Position numbers and translations under genes: made by a program. A stretch of DNA of 64,000 nt, taken from the NCBI RefSeq assembly GCF_020907245.1, contig NZ_JAJJWH010000002.1, positions 1 through 64,000 on the forward strand, in the 5' to 3' direction. The number at the start of each line of letters is the position of its first letter. Position 1 is the stretch's first letter. Below, in pieces: positions 8,742 through 17,034 of this stretch. The notes under the pieces were generated by a model, which was given only the letters and a program-made list of their open reading frames with translations, searched no databases and was not told where the DNA came from. This DNA comes from Pontibacter harenae. Lineage in GTDB: Bacteria; Bacteroidota; Bacteroidia; Cytophagales; Hymenobacteraceae.

Positions 8742-9809
8742 CTATGCTCTAGCCAGATGCCTTAAATGAGCCACATGCGAGGCTACAGCTAAACGCATTT
8801 TGGGAAATTCGTTATAGGTAACGCCATAATCAGCACAAGCTTGCTTTATAATCTTGCTTATGGCTGGATAATGTATATGCGATATTTTTGGGAAAAGGTG
8901 GTGCTCAATTTGAAAGTTCAAACCGCCTGCCAACCAAGTAATTAATTTGTTATTTGTAGCGAAATTCGCTGTCGTTTTAAGTTGGTGAATCGCCCACTCG
9001 TCTTCTAATCTGTTCGTGTCGATTAAAGGAACTGGAAAGCTTGTTACCTCTACTGTATGCGCCAACTGAAAAACAATACTCATGACGAACCCTGCAAAAA
9101 AGCCGTAGAGCAAAAAACCTAACAGCCAAGGCAGAAAACCAACCATGAATATAGGTAGTACTACGAAGAACCCTGCATGCAAAGCCTTAAATCCCCAGAA
9201 CGAAATATGATCATTCCGCTGCATTTTTTTAAGCGGTAGCGCTCCTACTCTTTTCGTAAAGTATTTCTGATAATCAGAGAAGAACACCCAATAAAAGAAC
9301 AGCATGGAGTAAGCTAACCAAAAATACAGATGTTGGTAGCGGTGAAAAAACAGACGTTTTTGGCTTTCGCAAAGTCGCAACATAGGTCCTGCATCAATAT
9401 CATCGTCAATGCCATCGACGTTGGTATAGGCATGATGGATCACGTTGTGCTTTGTGTTCCACATAAACACATTGGCTCCAAGTACATTTAGCGATAAGCC
9501 AGCCAGTTCATTTATCTTTTTAAACTTACTAAAGCTGCCGTGCGAACCATCGTGCATAATGTTAAAACCTATGGCTGAAGTTAAACCTCCCAGCACAATG
9601 CATTCCAGCAAAGCAAGCCACCCTACGGGCGTAAAAAATACCAAATGCACATATATACCAATCAAGCTTAGCGACAACACAATTGCTTTGGTGTATAATT
9701 TATAGTTACCAGTGGTAGGAATTTGCGCCTCCTCAAAATAAAGGTTGATGCGTTTTTTAAGTTCAGCGTGAAATGACTGTTGCTGTACAGAGAATTTTGG
9801 TGCAGCCAT
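8742..9809 (-). CDS. Membrane fatty acid desaturase (acyl-CoA/acyl-lipid type)
   Basis: A 355-residue di-iron desaturase of the cytoplasmic membrane that introduces a double bond into an acyl chain. The three histidine boxes are visible: HDGSH (about 107-111), HNVIHH (about 121-126) and QIEHH followed by LFP (about 302-306). The Gln at the head of the third box is typical of front-end desaturases, but no cytochrome b5 domain is fused, so an external electron donor is needed. Four hydrophobic segments flank the boxes in the usual 2+2 arrangement. Length is normal. Regiospecificity cannot be told. No two-component sensor of the DesK type is next to it. Confidence 0.9.
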   Translation of the reverse strand: MAAPKFSVQQQSFHAELKKRINLYFEEAQIPTTGNYKLYTKAIVLSLSLIGIYVHLVFFTPVGWLALLECIVLGGLTSAIGFNIMHDGSHGSFSKFKKINELAGLSLNVLGANVFMWNTKHNVIHHAYTNVDGIDDDIDAGPMLRLCESQKRLFFHRYQHLYFWLAYSMLFFYWVFFSDYQKYFTKRVGALPLKKMQRNDHISFWGFKALHAGFFVVLPIFMVGFLPWLLGFLLYGFFAGFVMSIVFQLAHTVEVTSFPVPLIDTNRLEDEWAIHQLKTTANFATNNKLITWLAGGLNFQIEHHLFPKISHIHYPAISKIIKQACADYGVTYNEFPKMRLAVASHVAHLRHLARA

Positions 9810-10223
9810 GCAAAAATATTAGGTATGAACTGTTAGTACTGCCAAAACTATGCCACAGGGATTTATTCAGCAGATATAGCAAAGTTAACGTAATAAATAC
9901 CTATCTCGTTATTAAAATAGCTAATAAAACAGTGAAATTTTTTCTTCAGTACATGTCGCTAAATAACAGCCCCTAACGCTTAGAAGCCTTAGTTTGCTAG
10001 ACAACGAGCTAATCTCATGTATATCATTGCTTTGATTAAACAAAATCAGGTACCAAAAACGCTTTACACTTTTCTTATAAACAAATGTTTTTTGTATCAT
10101 TAAAAGCACCTAAATACAGGTTTTAACCAGTGCTTTCATCCATTCTAAGAAGGTAATATATCTATAGTAGTCTTCCTCCGTACATAAAACTGTTTTCCCG
10201 AAATAGTATTAACCACAAATTGA
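9810..10223. other. Intergenic region between divergent desaturase and glucosidase genes
   Basis: AT-rich, 414 bases, expected to hold the promoters of both divergent genes. I see no long inverted repeat, no RNA gene and no convincing coding stretch. Confidence 0.5.
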
Positions 10224-11825
10224 ATGATGGAACAACAGTATCTCTGGTGGCAAAAAGAAGTTATATATCAAATTTACCCGCGCTCATTTCAGGATAGTAC
10301 TGGCGACGGTGTAGGTGATTTGAAAGGTATTATAAGCCGTTTAGATTATCTGCAGTGGCTCGGTATAAAGGCTGTGTGGCTATCGCCTATATACCCTTCT
10401 CCAATGGCCGACTTCGGATACGATGTTTCAGACTATTGCGGCATACATCCGCTTTTCGGCACTATGGAAGACTTTGATGAACTGTTACAGGAAATCCATA
10501 AGCGGGGCATGAAGCTGATTCTGGACCTGGTACCTAATCACTCTTCTAACGAACATCCGTGGTTTCTGGAGTCAAAATCCTCGCGCGACAACCCTAAAAG
10601 AGATTGGTATATATGGAAAGATGCTGCTGAAGATGGGGGTGAGCCGAACAACTGGCTCAGTGTTTTTGGCGGTAGCGGCTGGGAATGGGACGAGCATACG
10701 CAGCAGTACTACTACCATGCTTTTCTGAAAGAGCAGCCCGACCTGAACTGGCGAAACCCTGAGGTGCAGGAAGCCATGATGGGTGTAATGCGATTTTGGC
10801 TTGAGAAGGGAGTAGATGGTTTTAGGGTTGACGTTATTTACCACATCATTAAGGATGATAAGTTTAGGGACAACCCGCCCAACCCAGACTACAAGCCTAG
10901 CATGTCTACTTACGAACAGCAACTGGCCTCCTATTCTACCGACCAGCCTGAGGTTCATGATATCGTTAAAATGATGCGTAACCTGCTAAATCAGTATGAC
11001 GAGCGGCTGCTAATTGGCGAGATTTACCTGCCTATCCACCGCCTTGTAACCTATTATGGAAATGAGCTGGACGGCGCGCACCTGCCTTTCAACTTTGTGC
11101 TGATAAACATTGACTGGAACGCTACCAAAATAGCTTCTGTGATAAATGAATATGAGGGAGCTTTACCAGAGGGTGGTTGGCCTAACTGGGTAATCGGAAA
11201 CCACGACCAGCCCCGCATTACCAGCAGGGTGGGCAACGAACAGGCGAAAATAGCTGCCATGCTGCTACTTACGCTCAGAGGCACGCCAACCATGTACTAT
11301 GGCGACGAATTAGGCATGCGCGATGTACCAATTCCGCAGGATGAGGTGCAAGACCCGCAAGGGCTTAATATGCCCGACCTGGACCTTAGCCGCGATCCTG
11401 CCCGCACTCCCATGCAGTGGAACGATAGTGAGAATGCTGGTTTCACCGAAGGTAAACCTTGGCTGCGCCTAGCCAAAAACTATAAGCGTGTAAATGTAGC
11501 GAAGCAAAAAGACGATGAATATTCCATGCTCAGCTATTACAAGCGTTTAATCGAGCTGCGTCAGCAGGAACCAGCTTTGCATGTAGGCGCTTTCGAACCA
11601 GTCTTTACCAATAGCAGCATCATCAGCTATATCCGAAAGCATGAGCAAACGCAGTTCCTGGTAATACTAAACCTTAGCCACAAGCCTTGCAAGTTTGCAC
11701 CTGAGCATCATCACTACAAAGGAACAGTCGTTTTAGCAACAGATCCAGAGCAAGAAGGAAGCACACTAGACAAAACCATTGCACTCGCTGGCGATGAAGG
11801 ATTGATCGTTCAGCTGGATGCTTAA
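10224..11825 (+). CDS. GH13 alpha-glucosidase
   Basis: A 533-residue glycoside hydrolase family 13 enzyme acting on alpha-glucosides (maltose, isomaltose or sucrose-like substrates). It opens with WWQKEVIYQIYPRSFQDS, the classical alpha-glucosidase beginning. Conserved regions are DLVPNHSS (region I), GFRVDVI with the nucleophile Asp (II, about 202-208), IGEIYLP with the acid/base Glu (III, about 256) and IGNHDQPR with the transition-state Asp (IV, about 324). There is no signal peptide, so it acts in the cytoplasm. Length matches single-domain oligo-1,6-/alpha-glucosidases with a C-terminal beta domain. A second ATG follows at codon 2. No transporter or regulator adjoins it, so the substrate is open. 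Confidence 0.9.
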   Translation: MMEQQYLWWQKEVIYQIYPRSFQDSTGDGVGDLKGIISRLDYLQWLGIKAVWLSPIYPSPMADFGYDVSDYCGIHPLFGTMEDFDELLQEIHKRGMKLILDLVPNHSSNEHPWFLESKSSRDNPKRDWYIWKDAAEDGGEPNNWLSVFGGSGWEWDEHTQQYYYHAFLKEQPDLNWRNPEVQEAMMGVMRFWLEKGVDGFRVDVIYHIIKDDKFRDNPPNPDYKPSMSTYEQQLASYSTDQPEVHDIVKMMRNLLNQYDERLLIGEIYLPIHRLVTYYGNELDGAHLPFNFVLINIDWNATKIASVINEYEGALPEGGWPNWVIGNHDQPRITSRVGNEQAKIAAMLLLTLRGTPTMYYGDELGMRDVPIPQDEVQDPQGLNMPDLDLSRDPARTPMQWNDSENAGFTEGKPWLRLAKNYKRVNVAKQKDDEYSMLSYYKRLIELRQQEPALHVGAFEPVFTNSSIISYIRKHEQTQFLVILNLSHKPCKFAPEHHHYKGTVVLATDPEQEGSTLDKTIALAGDEGLIVQLDA

Positions 11826-12129
11826 TCATGAGAAAGGATTGATAAAATTAAAAATGTTTATAGCTGAGTATAAGGCAATGTGAATTGTCTCTTTATCATG
11901 TGGGCTCCTTTAGCTTTGCCTGAGCTTGTATATTTACAAGCAATGCTCAGTCAATAGATACTTCCCACGGCTGGTTTAGAGTAAGGCCGTTTATAACATA
12001 TTTCCTGCTTCCTTAGCTTCAGCATAAGCTGTATACCTAACAAAGAACTTTATGAATGTGTACTTTTCACAAGAAGTGAATTTTTACTACTATTTTTATA
12101 ATTTCTGATTCTGTTTTTTGATAATAATG
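11826..12129. other. Intergenic region upstream of amt
   Basis: About 300 AT-rich bases with no reading frame of note. The downstream edge runs into the inverted repeat at 12130-12175. I see no clear terminator for the glucosidase gene. Confidence 0.4.
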
Positions 12130-12175
12130 AAAAGGTGTGTTAAATTTCGCTATTCAAGCTCTTAACTCACCTTTT
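12130..12175. promoter_or_regulatory. Inverted repeat immediately before the amt start codon
   Basis: AAAAGGTGTGTTAA (12130-12143) and TTAACTCACCTTTT (12162-12175) are complementary at 13 of 14 positions. The second arm ends two bases before the ATG at 12178. As RNA it would fold into a hairpin that buries the ribosome entry region; as DNA it could be an operator. A TAAATTTCG -7-like sequence overlaps the first arm, so which applies depends on where transcription starts. Confidence 0.55.
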
Positions 12176-12177
12176 AT

Positions 12178-13536
12178 ATGACTAAAAATCTATCTAAAAT
12201 TCCTTTTCTCCTGCTGATGGCCATAGTAGTGGCTACGTTTTTTTTACCCTCTGTACCTAGCACGACAGAAAATGGAGAGATTAACGGGGCAGACACTGCC
12301 TGGATGCTGACTGCCGCCGCGTTAGTATTAATCATGACACCAGGCCTGGCTTTTTTCTACGGCGGCATGGTGAACAAAAAGAATGTTCTGTCTACTATGC
12401 TACAGAGTTTTATCTGTATGGCTGTTGTAACGGTTATCTGGGTGGTATTTGGTTTCAGCCTTGCCTTCGGAGATTCTATAGGAGGTATTTTTGGTGACCC
12501 AAGAACCTTCTTTATGATGAATGGCGTGATTGATGGTGCTCCATGGGTGGCCGCTCCAACTATCCCCCTAGTGCTGTTCGCTATGTTTCAGCTAAAGTTT
12601 GCCATCATAACACCTGCCCTTATCACCGGAGCATTTGCTGAACGTATTCGGTTCATATCATATGTTCTCTTTATCGGTTTATTTATCGTTTTCATTTATA
12701 CGCCACTGGCACACGCCACCTGGCACCCCGACGGCCTTTTGTTTAACTACGGTGTATTAGATTTTGCAGGAGGTACTGTTGTACACATGTCGGCTGGCTG
12801 GGCTGCTTTGGCCTCTGCTTTGTACATGAAAAAGCGTAACGATACGAATCATGCACCTGCACACATCTCATATGTATTATTAGGAACAGGTTTACTTTGG
12901 TTTGGCTGGTTCGGCTTTAATGCAGGGTCTGCTATGGGCGCAAACTCATTAGCTGCGATAGCACTTGCTACAACTACAACAGCTTCGGCATCAGCTGCTA
13001 TTGCCTGGGTATTTTTCGATGCAGTAAAAGGCCGTAAGCCATCTGCGATGGGTACTTGTATTGGTGCTGTGGTAGGCTTGGTTGCTATAACACCTGCTGC
13101 TGGTTTTGTTACCATTCCTCACTCTATCGCTATCGGTGTCATTGCTTCTATCATCAGTAACTTGGTAGTTGACTGGCGTACCAGAACAAATATAATAGAT
13201 GACACACTGGATGTTTTCCCTTGCCATGGTGTAGGTGGTATGGTAGGTATGCTTTTAACAGGCGTGTTTGCAAACCAAGCCATCAATGGTGGCAACGAAA
13301 CAGGCAATGGTTTAATTTTTGGAGAAACCACTTTATTCCTGGTGCACCTAATTGCATTAGTTGGGGTTTCTATCTTTGCCTTCTTCGGTTCGCTGCTCCT
13401 ACTTAAAATAACAGATCTGATCACTCCACTGCGTGTAACACCTGCTGAAGAAGTAGAAGGACTGGATTTGAGCCAGCACGACGAAACTATGTCTTATGAA
13501 GAGATAAAGAAACCAGAGCATGCTGTAGCCTATTAA
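12178..13536 (+). CDS. amt: Ammonium transporter (Amt family)
   Basis: A 452-residue Amt/Rh ammonium channel of the cytoplasmic membrane with about eleven segments. It has a hydrophobic leader (KIPFLLLMAIVVATFF) that may be cleaved, then GLAFFYGGMVNKKNVL after TM1. The twin pore histidines sit in GTVVHMSAGWAAL (about 205) and FPCHGVGGMVG (about 350); the Trp and Phe residues of the periplasmic gate are present. The tail is acidic (EEVEGLDLSQHDE). No glnK/PII gene adjoins it, unlike many bacterial amt loci, although the C-terminal region could still bind PII. The inverted repeat touching the start codon suggests regulated expression. Confidence 0.95.
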   Translation: MTKNLSKIPFLLLMAIVVATFFLPSVPSTTENGEINGADTAWMLTAAALVLIMTPGLAFFYGGMVNKKNVLSTMLQSFICMAVVTVIWVVFGFSLAFGDSIGGIFGDPRTFFMMNGVIDGAPWVAAPTIPLVLFAMFQLKFAIITPALITGAFAERIRFISYVLFIGLFIVFIYTPLAHATWHPDGLLFNYGVLDFAGGTVVHMSAGWAALASALYMKKRNDTNHAPAHISYVLLGTGLLWFGWFGFNAGSAMGANSLAAIALATTTTASASAAIAWVFFDAVKGRKPSAMGTCIGAVVGLVAITPAAGFVTIPHSIAIGVIASIISNLVVDWRTRTNIIDDTLDVFPCHGVGGMVGMLLTGVFANQAINGGNETGNGLIFGETTLFLVHLIALVGVSIFAFFGSLLLLKITDLITPLRVTPAEEVEGLDLSQHDETMSYEEIKKPEHAVAY

Positions 13537-13564
13537 CCACAGCTGTTCATCTTAGACTATACAA

Positions 13565-13602
13565 AAAAAGCGCCTCAGGAATAATCTCCTGAGGCGCTTT
13601 TT
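13565..13602. terminator. Bidirectional terminator between amt and the ABC-F gene
   Basis: Perfect 16-base arms at 13565-13580 and 13587-13602 around ATAATC, core GCGCCTCAGGA, with A and T runs at the outer ends. Confidence 0.9.
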
Positions 13603-13623
13603 ACTTGTACGAGTTGCTGAAAC

Positions 13624-15561
13624 TTAATCAGCCAATTTTCCTTCTAAATCCTCAACCTCTAGCATAAGCTCTTCCCACTTCTCCTGTTTTGCATTCAGTT
13701 CTTTCTGAACAGTCTGAAATTTAAGCGAGGTTTCCTGTAGCAGATTTACATTACTATAAACTTTCGGATCAGCAATTTGAGTCTCGTAGGCTGCTAACTC
13801 CTGTTCCAGTCTTTGTATAGCTTTCTCAACCTCATTTAGCTTCTTGTTCGCCTGCTTCAACTGGTTGTTCAGCGCGTTATATTCAGAAGTATCTCGTTGC
13901 TGCTTTGGTTTAACCTCTTCCTGCTTTGCAGCAGGCGCGTTGACTGCTTCTTTTTTAGCCTCTTTCTCTCGTTTCTCCTGGAAAGCTTCATACTCGTGGT
14001 AAGTACCAGGATATTCCTTCAGCTGATAATCCTCGATGTACCATATTTTGGTTGCCACATTCTCTACAAAGTAGCGGTCGTGCGAAATCACGATAAAGGT
14101 ACCTTCATACTGCTCCAGCGCCTGAATCAGTATGTTAACCGACTGCATGTCCAAGTGGTTGGTAGGTTCATCGAGCATCAGGAAGTTGGCTTCTGATATA
14201 AGCGTTTTCGCCAGCGCCACCCGCGACTTTTCACCTCCCGACAGCACCTTGATCTTCTTGAAAACAGTTTCGCCTGTAAAAAGGAAAGAACCAAGTAAGG
14301 TTCGCAGTTCTACCTCCGACTTGCCAGAACCTGCCTGCTGTAGTTCCTGTAGTATCTCGTTGTCTACTGAAAGCGACTCCAACTGGTGCTGTGCATAAAA
14401 CGACATGATCACGTTGTGGCCCAGTTCACGCTTCCCTTTGATTGGCTCGGTACCCGCAATAATTCTTAATAGTGTAGATTTACCTTTACCGTTACCACCG
14501 ACTAGAGCTATTTTATCGCCTCGCTCCACATGCACGTTGGTGTCTCTAAAAATGAGCTTATTGCCGTAGCTCTTACTCATGTGCTCCAATCGAAATATAT
14601 GACGACCTGGCTGGGTGCTGAATTTAAAGCTAAAATTCACCTTAGCTGCATCAGGAGCTACGTCCTCAATACGATCCATGCGCTCCAGTTGCTTCATACG
14701 GCTTTGGGCTTGCTTTGCCTTGGTCGCCTTCGCTTTAAATCGTTCTATGAAGCGTTCTGTTTGCTTTATATGGGCCTGCTGGTTTTCGTAAGCTCCTTTT
14801 TGAATTTCATTTCGAAGTGCTTTCTCTTCTATATAAAAACTATAGTTGCCTGCATACACATTCAGTTTAGCGTTGGCTACCTCTACCGTTATATTGGTGG
14901 TTTTATCAAGAAACTCACGGTCGTGCGATACCACCACTACAGCACCTTCAAATCGCTCCAAATATGTCTCTAGCCATTTGATAGAAGGTAAGTCCAAGTG
15001 GTTAGTAGGCTCATCGAGCAAGAGTAGCGAAGGCTTTTGCAGTAGAATTTTTGCCAACATCACGCGCATGCGCCATCCACCAGAAAAAGAGGCTAACGGC
15101 TGTTGCAACTCCTCTGTCGTAAAGCCCAGACCTTCCAAAATGGCTTCGGCACTTGCTTGCATGGAGTAACCTCCAAGTGCTTCAAAACGCTCCTGCAGTC
15201 CCGCCAGTTTGTCAACCAACTCATCCCGATAATCAGTTTCAAACTCTACCAGAACCTTCTCTATCTCCTGTTGCAGAATTAGTGCCTCTTCAAAGGCTTG
15301 CATGGCTACCGAAAGTATACTTTCATGCGTTTCGTAACTCAGCAAATCCTGGTTCAGAAACCCAATAGTGGTTTCCTTACTCATTTGTATACTACCACTA
15401 TCAGGAGTATATTCTCCTACAATAATGCGCAGCAGCGTAGATTTACCTGTGCCGTTTAAGCCAATTAAACCAATTTTATCTTTAGGTTTTATATGAAGGT
15501 TGGCATCCTCGTACATCGGGCGGCTGCCAAAATGGAAATTCAGGTTATTGATAGAAATCAT
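13624..15561 (-). CDS. ABC-F family ATPase
   Basis: A 645-residue soluble protein with two ABC ATPase domains and no membrane segments, the ABC-F layout of ribosome-associated translation factors. Domain 1 has the Walker A GLNGTGKST (about 34-42), the signature FSGGW and Walker B LLLLDEPTNHLD. A Lys/Ala/Gln-rich linker (about 255-295, RFKAKATKAKQAQSRMKQL) follows. Domain 2 has GGNGKGKST, LSGGEKS and FLMLDEPTNHLD. The last 110 residues form a Lys/Glu-rich coiled coil, as in Uup/YheS-type members. Such proteins act at the ribosomal E site; some give antibiotic resistance, but nothing here singles that out. Confidence 0.9.
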   Translation of the reverse strand: MISINNLNFHFGSRPMYEDANLHIKPKDKIGLIGLNGTGKSTLLRIIVGEYTPDSGSIQMSKETTIGFLNQDLLSYETHESILSVAMQAFEEALILQQEIEKVLVEFETDYRDELVDKLAGLQERFEALGGYSMQASAEAILEGLGFTTEELQQPLASFSGGWRMRVMLAKILLQKPSLLLLDEPTNHLDLPSIKWLETYLERFEGAVVVVSHDREFLDKTTNITVEVANAKLNVYAGNYSFYIEEKALRNEIQKGAYENQQAHIKQTERFIERFKAKATKAKQAQSRMKQLERMDRIEDVAPDAAKVNFSFKFSTQPGRHIFRLEHMSKSYGNKLIFRDTNVHVERGDKIALVGGNGKGKSTLLRIIAGTEPIKGKRELGHNVIMSFYAQHQLESLSVDNEILQELQQAGSGKSEVELRTLLGSFLFTGETVFKKIKVLSGGEKSRVALAKTLISEANFLMLDEPTNHLDMQSVNILIQALEQYEGTFIVISHDRYFVENVATKIWYIEDYQLKEYPGTYHEYEAFQEKREKEAKKEAVNAPAAKQEEVKPKQQRDTSEYNALNNQLKQANKKLNEVEKAIQRLEQELAAYETQIADPKVYSNVNLLQETSLKFQTVQKELNAKQEKWEELMLEVEDLEGKLAD

Positions 15562-15941
15562 GTGCTCTGGTAACTATAAGCTGCAATTTACTTAATTTTT
15601 TGCGCAAAGACAGGAGATGGCTACAGATATAGCTTATGTAAGCTCACACTCATATATTTTAAACGATGTATAAGCAACTTAAATAGTCAAACGCTAAGCA
15701 TGAAGCAAGCTTGAAAACAAACTAATACTGGAGAAATTGATTATATTTAGTTGTAGAGTATTTGCCCCTACTAAACATTATGCCTGCCGCCACGTTTCAT
15801 AGTTTTGTGTGTCAGCTTTGGGAGAAGCCTTCTTTCAGTAAATTTGATTTGTGCTTTACCCGATTTGATAGATAAAGATTATACAGCTAATGCCAGAGCT
15901 TTTCATGCTGAAAACTCAACGAAAAGGGGCCAATCTGTTTA
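15562..15941. other. Intergenic region between divergent genes
   Basis: 380 bases between the ABC-F gene and the 2H phosphoesterase gene. A TATATTTAG sequence (around 15748) resembles a Bacteroidota -7 box on the plus strand. I see no RNA gene or inverted repeat. Confidence 0.4.
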
Positions 15942-16514
15942 TTGGCTAAAACTAAACGTTTCATGATTGCAATTACATCGCTATTAGATCGGGTGCATTC
16001 TGATCGAGTTTTAGAACTTATCAACCAGTTAGAGACAAACTTCGGCTTGAAGGGGGTTAAAATTACGCCTTACCCACACCTAACCCTGATGATGGCAGAG
16101 GTACCAGATATTGAAGAGATGAAGACCTATCTGGACCAGGTCTGTTTCGAAACAGCTCCCTTCTCCATACGCACTACAGGTTTGGGTATCTTCCCTGGCG
16201 AGACTCCTGTGATTTTTATTCCTGTACTACGAACAGCCCAGCTTAACCAACTGCATGCCCGCTTGCACCGCGACATTGCCGAAATGAGTAGTGAAATGGG
16301 CGTATATTATAACCCTAATTTGTGGCTACCACATATTACACTGGCCCTTGGCGATACTTCGCCAGAAGTGCTGGGACCAATTCTAACCTTTTTAGGACAG
16401 TACAACTTTAATTGGGAGATTAAACTCGATAACCTTACGCTGCTGCAGAAATGCGGTGATTATTACCTAAAAGAAGAGCATTTTAAATTCGGTAGAGCTG
16501 AGCTGATCAGCTAA
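15942..16514 (+). CDS. 2H phosphoesterase (2'-5' RNA ligase-like)
   Basis: A 190-residue member of the LigT/2H superfamily. The two signature motifs are His-Leu-Thr (in PYPHLTLMM, about 45-52) and His-Ile-Thr (in LWLPHITLAL, about 126-135), which line the catalytic cleft of RNA ligases and cyclic phosphodiesterases. The chosen start is a TTG at 15942 because it completes the first beta strand (KRFMIAITSLL); the first ATG, at 15963, would begin inside that strand and cannot be excluded. It stands alone. Its substrate (a cyclic phosphate of RNA or of a nucleotide) is not evident. Confidence 0.78.
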   Translation: MAKTKRFMIAITSLLDRVHSDRVLELINQLETNFGLKGVKITPYPHLTLMMAEVPDIEEMKTYLDQVCFETAPFSIRTTGLGIFPGETPVIFIPVLRTAQLNQLHARLHRDIAEMSSEMGVYYNPNLWLPHITLALGDTSPEVLGPILTFLGQYNFNWEIKLDNLTLLQKCGDYYLKEEHFKFGRAELIS

Positions 16515-17034
16515 GAATTTGTTTAGAGCGAAACTTCAACGCAGCAAAAGGTCTACGTAACCTTACCCATAGTTTTGTAGCCAAATTTTTTTTCTTAGCT
16601 GCAAGAATTTGCTTTTCTAGTGTTTTACAGGCTTCAACACAGCATAATTCTTCCTCCTCTTTTTTATTTCACTTTCCAGTACAGAAATTCCGATTTGTTT
16701 CATAAAAAATGAAGGTGCATTTATTGGCTCCTATCAAAAACTTTACAAATCTGAGGGAACCCAATCTACTCATCTACAAGTTCCGCTTCCTTTATTAGTC
16801 CTAACCTATATTCTATTTTAAGAAGAAACAGCACATAAACCTATAGTAGATACAATTTGAATATTGGTTTAATTTTATTTTTTAGAGATTAAATCAAACT
16901 TTTCTAAAATTTGCTCCGTAACCTTCCTAGGAAGATACCCCCTATATATCTTACTGTTCTTCTGCATTTTATAAAAAGGCATCATTTTTTTAAGCTAAAC
17001 TATACATACTATACCAAAGCATTATCTACAAACT
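16515..17034. other. Intergenic region upstream of the catalase gene
   Basis: 520 AT-rich bases. No reading frame, RNA gene or terminator that I can support. It should hold the catalase promoter, but no -7 box stands out and I see no clear OxyR- or PerR-type site. Confidence 0.4.

Noticed and set aside
16923-16934. Perfect palindrome CTTCCTAGGAAG about 100 bases upstream of the catalase gene
   Set aside because: A 12-base palindrome is expected by chance several times in a window of this size, and no second copy lies near it.
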